A stretch of DNA of 8,456 nt from Methylovulum sp. (lineage in GTDB: Bacteria; Pseudomonadota; Gammaproteobacteria; Methylococcales; Methylomonadaceae), in the NCBI GenBank assembly GCA_028713595.1, contig JAQTNZ010000078.1, positions 1-8,456 of the forward strand, written 5' to 3'. A program made the translations under genes and the position numbers. Shown one piece after another: positions 5,939 through 8,456 of this stretch (within the stretch, counting starts at the first letter, position 1; every line of letters begins with the position of its first letter). The notes beneath the pieces are model-generated. The model saw nothing but the letters and a program-made list of their open reading frames with translations, made no database searches and was not told the DNA's origin.

Positions 5939-6282
5939 TCGCCACCTTAGCGCGTTGTTTGGCTTGCTTGGACAAACGAGGCTTGACACCATCAGACGGC
6001 GGGGCTATTCTTTGCGGAGCTGGCAACAAGTCAGCCGGGCGTAGGAAACCCGTTTTAAGCAAAGGCGAAAATTCGCCGATTATCACATCGGCTTTTTTAT
6101 GCCCACCAAAAACACAGGCGTTAATCCGTCTGTCACTTTGTCATGGCGGGTTGTCTTGGGAGGCCGAAAGGCCGACCGCACCTTTGCGCGGTTTTCCTAG
6201 CCCATTTCAACCCGTCGCCCACGCCCTAGGAAGTGTGGACGGCGGATTACATCCCTCATTTAGCAAAGGATTATCCGTATGA
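5935..6282 (+). CDS. Possible Ash/Icd-like small protein overlapping a regulatory RNA
   Basis: This 115-residue ORF is joined by 4-base ATGA overlaps to the gene before (5935-5938) and the gene after (6279-6282), and has GGGGGTG (5924-5930) as a ribosome binding site. Those features favour translation. Its composition is odd (rich in Arg, Pro, Ser, Cys, Leu), with no recognisable fold. The portion GAGNKSAGRRKPVLSKGENS then IITSAFLCPP reads through an RNA promoter, two stem-loops and a terminator. This 'NKSAG...TSAFLCP' pattern resembles what annotation pipelines call Ash family or Icd-like proteins of phages and islands, where the ORF overlaps a C4-type antisense RNA. The ORF may therefore be partly or wholly a by-product of the RNA. 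Confidence 0.45.
   Translation: MIATLARCLACLDKRGLTPSDGGAILCGAGNKSAGRRKPVLSKGENSPIITSAFLCPPKTQALIRLSLCHGGLSWEAERPTAPLRGFPSPFQPVAHALGSVDGGLHPSFSKGLSV
5983..6011 (+). promoter_or_regulatory. Strong internal sigma70 promoter driving a predicted small RNA
   Basis: Consensus TTGACA (5983-5988) and TATTCT (6006-6011), spacer 17 bases, lie inside the ORF at 5935-6282. The expected start is about 6018, just before the stem-loops and terminator described next. Confidence 0.65.
6018..6098 (+). ncRNA. Candidate C4/CI-like antisense regulatory RNA
   Basis: A predicted transcript of about 80 nt runs from the promoter at 5983-6011 to the terminator ending at 6098. It would fold as two neighbouring small hairpins with 9-base loops. 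The first is GCTG (6019-6022) with CAGC (6032-6035), loop GCAACAAGT. The second is CGGG (6036-6039) with CCCG (6049-6052), loop CGTAGGAAA. The terminator stem follows. C4 RNA of phage P1/P7 and CI RNA of satellite P4 are short RNAs of this size and layout that act by loop pairing with nearby sites of the same operon. Here the second loop is complementary to 6193-6199. The family assignment is inferred from architecture and position, not from a covariance search. Confidence 0.55.
6075..6098 (+). terminator. Rho-independent terminator of the small RNA
   Basis: GCCGAT (6075-6080), loop TATCAC, ATCGGC (6087-6092), then TTTTTT (6093-6098). An overlapping upstream hairpin, GGCGA (6064-6068) with TCGCC (6073-6077), shares bases 6075-6077 and so competes with it, as in an attenuator. 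Confidence 0.75.
6162..6195 (+). other. Two adjacent hairpins downstream of the small RNA
   Basis: GGCC-GAAA-GGCC (6162-6173) is a 4-bp stem with a GNRA-type tetraloop. ACCGC (6175-6179) pairs with GCGGT (6188-6192) and is followed by a short T run to 6195, so it could act as a weak second terminator. Both precede the small RNA's predicted pairing site at 6190-6203. Confidence 0.4.
6190..6232 (+). promoter_or_regulatory. Predicted target site of the small RNA and competing stem
   Basis: GGTTTTCCTAGCCC (6190-6203) is complementary, with one bulge on each side, to GGGCGTAGGAAACC in the small RNA (6037-6050). The core TTTCCTA (6193-6199) matches the loop TAGGAAA perfectly. The same site can pair instead with CTAGGAA (6226-6232), forming a 7-bp stem with TTCCTAG (6194-6200). 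The site lies about 80 bases before the ATG of the next gene. Confidence 0.45.
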
Positions 6283-6659
6283 ACAAGTCACAATTAAATT
6301 CCGTCCAAAATTCAGGACAAACCACCCAAAACCCAGACGAACTGGCAAAGCACATCCCCGCCGCCGCGATGGTGGACGGCATGGTCAAGACCATTGCTAT
6401 GGGCGATGCCGATTTCCTGCTGAAAGTACGCGACAACAAGGTACAGTCCATTGAGGCGTTAAACCCCGAAGTCATGGCTTTTTTTGCAAAGCTAGGCCCC
6501 GCTTATTTTTATGTGGTCATTGATAACGAAGTAAACGGCGTACCTGTCAAGCACATACGAATTTCACCGATGTTTGACAACGACACCGATGCCCGCGCCT
6601 TTCTGGCCGGATGTGGCGAAGCTGGCGCGTACCTCGTCAAGCTCAACTTTTTGGCATAA
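6279..6659 (+). CDS. Unknown 126-aa protein
   Basis: I do not recognise this family. The start is well supported: AAAGGA (6265-6270) lies 8 bases before ATG 6279, which overlaps the previous stop as ATGA. The protein is soluble with no signal peptide, membrane segment or metal-binding motif. It has a polar Gln/Asn-rich N-terminus (MNKSQLNSVQNSGQTTQN), then alpha/beta-looking sequence with strands PAYFYVVIDNEVNGVPVKHI and a final AYLVKLNFLA. It ends right at a strong terminator, so it is the last gene of the unit that begins with the HTH protein, and its expression would be downstream of the small-RNA control region. Confidence 0.8.
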   Translation: MNKSQLNSVQNSGQTTQNPDELAKHIPAAAMVDGMVKTIAMGDADFLLKVRDNKVQSIEALNPEVMAFFAKLGPAYFYVVIDNEVNGVPVKHIRISPMFDNDTDARAFLAGCGEAGAYLVKLNFLA

Positions 6660-6665
6660 AAAAAA

Positions 6666-6698
6666 CCCCGACATTTTAAACAATGGCGGGGCCTTTTT
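6666..6698 (+). terminator. Rho-independent terminator
   Basis: CCCCG (6666-6670) pairs with CGGGG (6687-6691), CATT (6672-6675) pairs with AATG (6682-6685) across one A/G mismatch, the loop is TTAAAC, and the tail is CC then TTTTT (6694-6698). An A run precedes it, so it may also work on the minus strand. It starts 6 bases after the stop of the 126-aa gene. Confidence 0.85.
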
Positions 6699-6714
6699 CT
6701 TCGGGCGTTGGGGC

Positions 6715-6737
6715 ATAATCAGGCGACAGCTGATTAT
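6715..6737. promoter_or_regulatory. 8-bp inverted repeat before the primase gene, operator-like
   Basis: ATAATCAG (6715-6722) and CTGATTAT (6730-6737) form a perfect inverted repeat with a 7-base spacer, between the terminator and the primase gene. The right arm contains an A/T-rich -10-like stretch (GATTAT, 6732-6737), with a poor -35 (TTGGGG, 6708-6713) 18 bases upstream. A repressor or activator could bind here. The HTH protein at 5633 is one candidate. Confidence 0.45.
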
Positions 6738-6762
6738 ACCCATTGCCAAAGGAAAATGCACC

Positions 6763-6788
6763 GCCATTTTGGAGATTTTCCAAATGGC
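6763..6788 (+). promoter_or_regulatory. Hairpin masking the primase ribosome binding site and start codon
   Basis: GCCATTT (6763-6769) pairs with AAATGGC (6782-6788), and GGA (6771-6773) pairs with TCC (6779-6781), giving 10 bp with one bulged T. The arms contain both the Shine-Dalgarno GGAG (6771-6774) and the ATG at 6784. Translation of the primase would be low unless the stem is opened. Confidence 0.5.
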
Positions 6789-7710
6789 AGTAGAAGAATT
6801 TATTGACGCGATACGGGCGGCTGGCCTAGTGCCGCCTGACATCATCACCAAAGGCAAGATTATCCCCTTTGCCGGATTGGACAAACCCAAAACAAACAAA
6901 GCCGCGAGGTGTTTCCTGTTCCCAGACGGGCGCGGCGGCTGGTTTATGGACTATTCCACGGGATTGTTTGAAGTCTGGCAAGCCAAACGCGGACGGGAAT
7001 ACACCGAGGCCGAACGCCAAGCCTTTCGGGAACAATGCGAACGCGATAGGCTGGCGCGTAAACAAGCCGTTAGCCAAGGCCGCCAACAGGCCACCGCCAA
7101 GGCGCATAAAATCTGGAAACGCGCCATCTACGCCGATGCTGGCAACCTTTACCTGCACCGTAAACAGGTACAGCCACACGGCACAAAAACAGGCGATTCA
7201 GGTAGCTTAGAATGCGTGTTAATCATTCCCCTTTTCGATGAAACGCTGGTACTGGTGAACTTGCAATTTATCCAAGCGGACGGAACCAAGCGGTTTCTGA
7301 CAGGTGGGCAAAAACGCGGTTGTTTCTGGTGGCTTGGCAAAAAAACGCCCACGGTGCTGATTTGCGAGGGTTTCGCCACGGCGGCCAGCCTGTACCAACA
7401 CACCGGAAACCAGACCTTTATCGCCTTTGACGCTGGCAATTTAGCCAACGTGGCTAAGACCGTGAGGGCGAAAAACCCCGATGCTGAGATCATCATTATG
7501 GGCGACCATGACGACAGCGGCACGGGGCAACGGTACGCACGGGCGGCGGCTTTAGCTTGCGGCGGCAAATACCTGATACCGCCCACCGTGGGGCATGACT
7601 GGAACGACCACCTTATAAAATGCAACCCTAGCCCTTGCGATTCTGCGATTCCTGCGATTCAACGGGATGAAAACCGCAGAACCGCAGGAATCGCGGAGGT
7701 GGTGCGATGA
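6784..7710 (+). CDS. Toprim-domain primase-like protein
   Basis: This is a predicted plasmid/phage-type primase that would make primers for element replication. It has 308 residues from ATG 6784, chosen because GGAG lies 9 bases upstream. The frame is open further up to 6574 but that stretch holds the terminator. An N-terminal region contains CFLFPDGRGGWFMDYSTG (about 43-60), similar to the pre-Toprim part of P4-like primases. The Toprim core has VLICEGFATAASLY (Glu195), the DxD-type GDHDDSGTG (240-247) and GHDWNDHL (270-277). No CHC2 zinc-ribbon cysteines are seen, so the zinc domain is absent or lost. The C-terminal tail (PCDSAIPAIQ...RTAGIAEVV) is encoded by short DNA repeats. Its TGA overlaps the next start (ATGA, 7707-7710). 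Confidence 0.88.
   Translation: MAVEEFIDAIRAAGLVPPDIITKGKIIPFAGLDKPKTNKAARCFLFPDGRGGWFMDYSTGLFEVWQAKRGREYTEAERQAFREQCERDRLARKQAVSQGRQQATAKAHKIWKRAIYADAGNLYLHRKQVQPHGTKTGDSGSLECVLIIPLFDETLVLVNLQFIQADGTKRFLTGGQKRGCFWWLGKKTPTVLICEGFATAASLYQHTGNQTFIAFDAGNLANVAKTVRAKNPDAEIIIMGDHDDSGTGQRYARAAALACGGKYLIPPTVGHDWNDHLIKCNPSPCDSAIPAIQRDENRRTAGIAEVVR
7636..7697 (+). repeat. Triple TGCGATTC repeat and long hairpin over the next ribosome binding site
   Basis: TGCGATTC occurs at 7636-7643, 7644-7651 and 7653-7660. GCGATTCCTGCG (7645-7656) is a perfect 12-bp inverted repeat of 7683-7694. Extending outward, 7642-7644 pairs with 7695-7697 (with one T-G wobble), so the 15-bp stem swallows the GGA of the GGAGGT Shine-Dalgarno (7695-7700) used by the downstream gene. 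The loop is 26 bases. Possible roles are translational coupling or iteron-like replication sites. Confidence 0.6.
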
Positions 7711-8456
7711 TCGACCTTAACGAATCCGTCAACCCGCTGGAAATCCAACCCTTGCGCCGACAGGAAGAACCCGCCGAACCCTTCCCGCTGGACGCATTGG
7801 GCGACAAATTGGGCGCGGCGGTCAAGGAGGTGCAAGCGGCGGTCAAAGCCCCGTTGGCCCTGGTGGCGCAAGCGTTCTTGGCTGGCGCGGCGGTGGCGGT
7901 GCAGGGCGTGGCTAACATTGAATTGCACGGCAAGCCCACCCCGTTAAGCGAGTTTTTCTTAAGCATAGCCGAATCGGGCGAACGCAAATCCGCCGTGGAC
8001 GGTATCGCCAAAGCCCCCCATACAGCATGGCAACGCGAGGCGCACAGCAACTACCAGTCCGATTTAAAGGCCTACAAAAACGAGGAGGCCATCTACACCA
8101 AGGAGCGTGGGGCGGTTTTACACGGCAACGACCCCGACAAGGCGGAGGCGTTGGAAGCACTTCAAGAGCCAACGCCGCCGCGCTTGCCGATGCTGTTTTG
8201 CGAAGACCCGACTTTTGAAGGGATTTACAAGTTATTGGCGGCGGGTATGCCTTCAATTGGCCTGTTCAGCGATGAAGGCGGCAGGATGTTGGGCGGCCAT
8301 GCCATGAACCCCGAAAACCGCCTAAAAACCGTGGCAAGCCTGTCAAAACTATGGGACGGCGCGGCCATTGACCGCGTGAGGTCAGGTGACGGGTGCAGCG
8401 TCCTGTATGACCGGCGGTGCAGTGTCCACCTGATGGCCCAGCCAATGGCGGCGGAC
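7707..8456 (+). CDS. DUF3987-domain P-loop protein (3' end missing)
   Basis: This is a predicted replication-associated ATPase/helicase-like protein of the DUF3987 family, often found next to Toprim primases on plasmids, islands and satellites. 250 residues are present and the frame runs off the window. ATG 7707 has an excellent GGAGGT 6 bases upstream and overlaps the primase stop. Family marks are SEFFLSIAESGERKSAVDGI with the Walker-A-like SGERKS (about 90-95), PMLFCEDPTFEGIYKLL (161-177), the Walker-B-like GLFSDEGGRML (185-195) and LSKLWDGAAIDRVR (212-225). The primase plus this ATPase would play the role that single alpha-type proteins play in P4. The function of DUF3987 proteins is not firmly established. 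Confidence 0.87.
   Translation, partial: MIDLNESVNPLEIQPLRRQEEPAEPFPLDALGDKLGAAVKEVQAAVKAPLALVAQAFLAGAAVAVQGVANIELHGKPTPLSEFFLSIAESGERKSAVDGIAKAPHTAWQREAHSNYQSDLKAYKNEEAIYTKERGAVLHGNDPDKAEALEALQEPTPPRLPMLFCEDPTFEGIYKLLAAGMPSIGLFSDEGGRMLGGHAMNPENRLKTVASLSKLWDGAAIDRVRSGDGCSVLYDRRCSVHLMAQPMAAD

Noticed and set aside
6143..6229. 28-codon ORF beginning ATGGCGGGTTGT
   Set aside because: There is no ribosome binding site and it lies within structured RNA; chance is the simplest explanation.
6574..6783. Upstream extension of the primase frame from TTG 6574
   Set aside because: It overlaps the end of the 126-aa gene, the rho-independent terminator and the inverted repeat; ATG 6784 has a proper ribosome binding site.
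7636..7660. Short CRISPR-like array
   Set aside because: The repeats are only 8 bases and almost contiguous, with no spacers, and no cas genes are present.
7628..8256. Minus-strand ORFs opposite the DUF3987 gene
   Set aside because: The plus-strand frame is open throughout, has a strong ribosome binding site and matches DUF3987 motifs; the minus ORFs are high-G+C shadows.

Overview
The window spans a chromosome/mobile-element junction in what looks like a gammaproteobacterium. Positions 1-2934 are conserved chromosome: the 3' part of yidC (membrane insertase) followed after 6 bases by mnmE (tRNA-modifying GTPase). This yidC-mnmE order is the usual one near the bacterial origin-proximal rpmH-rnpA-yidD-yidC-mnmE cluster, and both proteins resemble gammaproteobacterial versions. 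I cannot name the genus; a methanotroph-like (Methylococcales) host is only a guess.

From about 2895 onward the sequence is an integrated genetic element. The last 13 or so sense codons of mnmE switch abruptly to A/T-rich codons while still encoding the conserved ...[11 protein letters not shown] end. This is what is expected when an element integrates at the 3' end of mnmE and supplies its own copy of the gene end, as SGI1-type islands do at trmE/mnmE. A tyrosine integrase (3095-4225) lies just inside, preceded by four copies of a short motif (TAGGCGTAAA and its reverse complement). Next comes a small accessory slot: a higBA toxin-antitoxin pair (4264-4869) and an A/T-rich unknown gene (4906-5397). 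The unknown gene's frame continues past one TAA for another 48 codons to a stop at 5541, which sits directly on a hairpin terminator.

The second half (5633-8456) is a compact regulatory and replication module. It holds an AlpA/excisionase-like helix-turn-helix protein, an ATGA-overlapping small ORF of Ash/Icd type, an unknown 126-aa protein, a Toprim primase, and a DUF3987 P-loop protein that runs off the window. Inside the Ash/Icd-like ORF there is a strong sigma70 promoter (TTGACA-17 nt-TATTCT). It is followed by two short stem-loops and a canonical rho-independent terminator, which predicts a small RNA of about 80 nt. The architecture resembles C4 antisense RNA of phage P1 and CI RNA of satellite P4. 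One loop (TAGGAAA) is perfectly complementary to a site about 150 nt downstream in the same transcription unit. I consider this the most interesting signal in the window.

Read together, this looks like a P4-satellite-like or ICE-like element. The integrase and HTH factor would handle integration and excision, the RNA would control expression of the downstream genes, and the primase plus DUF3987 ATPase would serve as a replication module. Two candidate translation-control hairpins mask the ribosome binding sites of the primase and DUF3987 genes. The right end of the element lies beyond the window.
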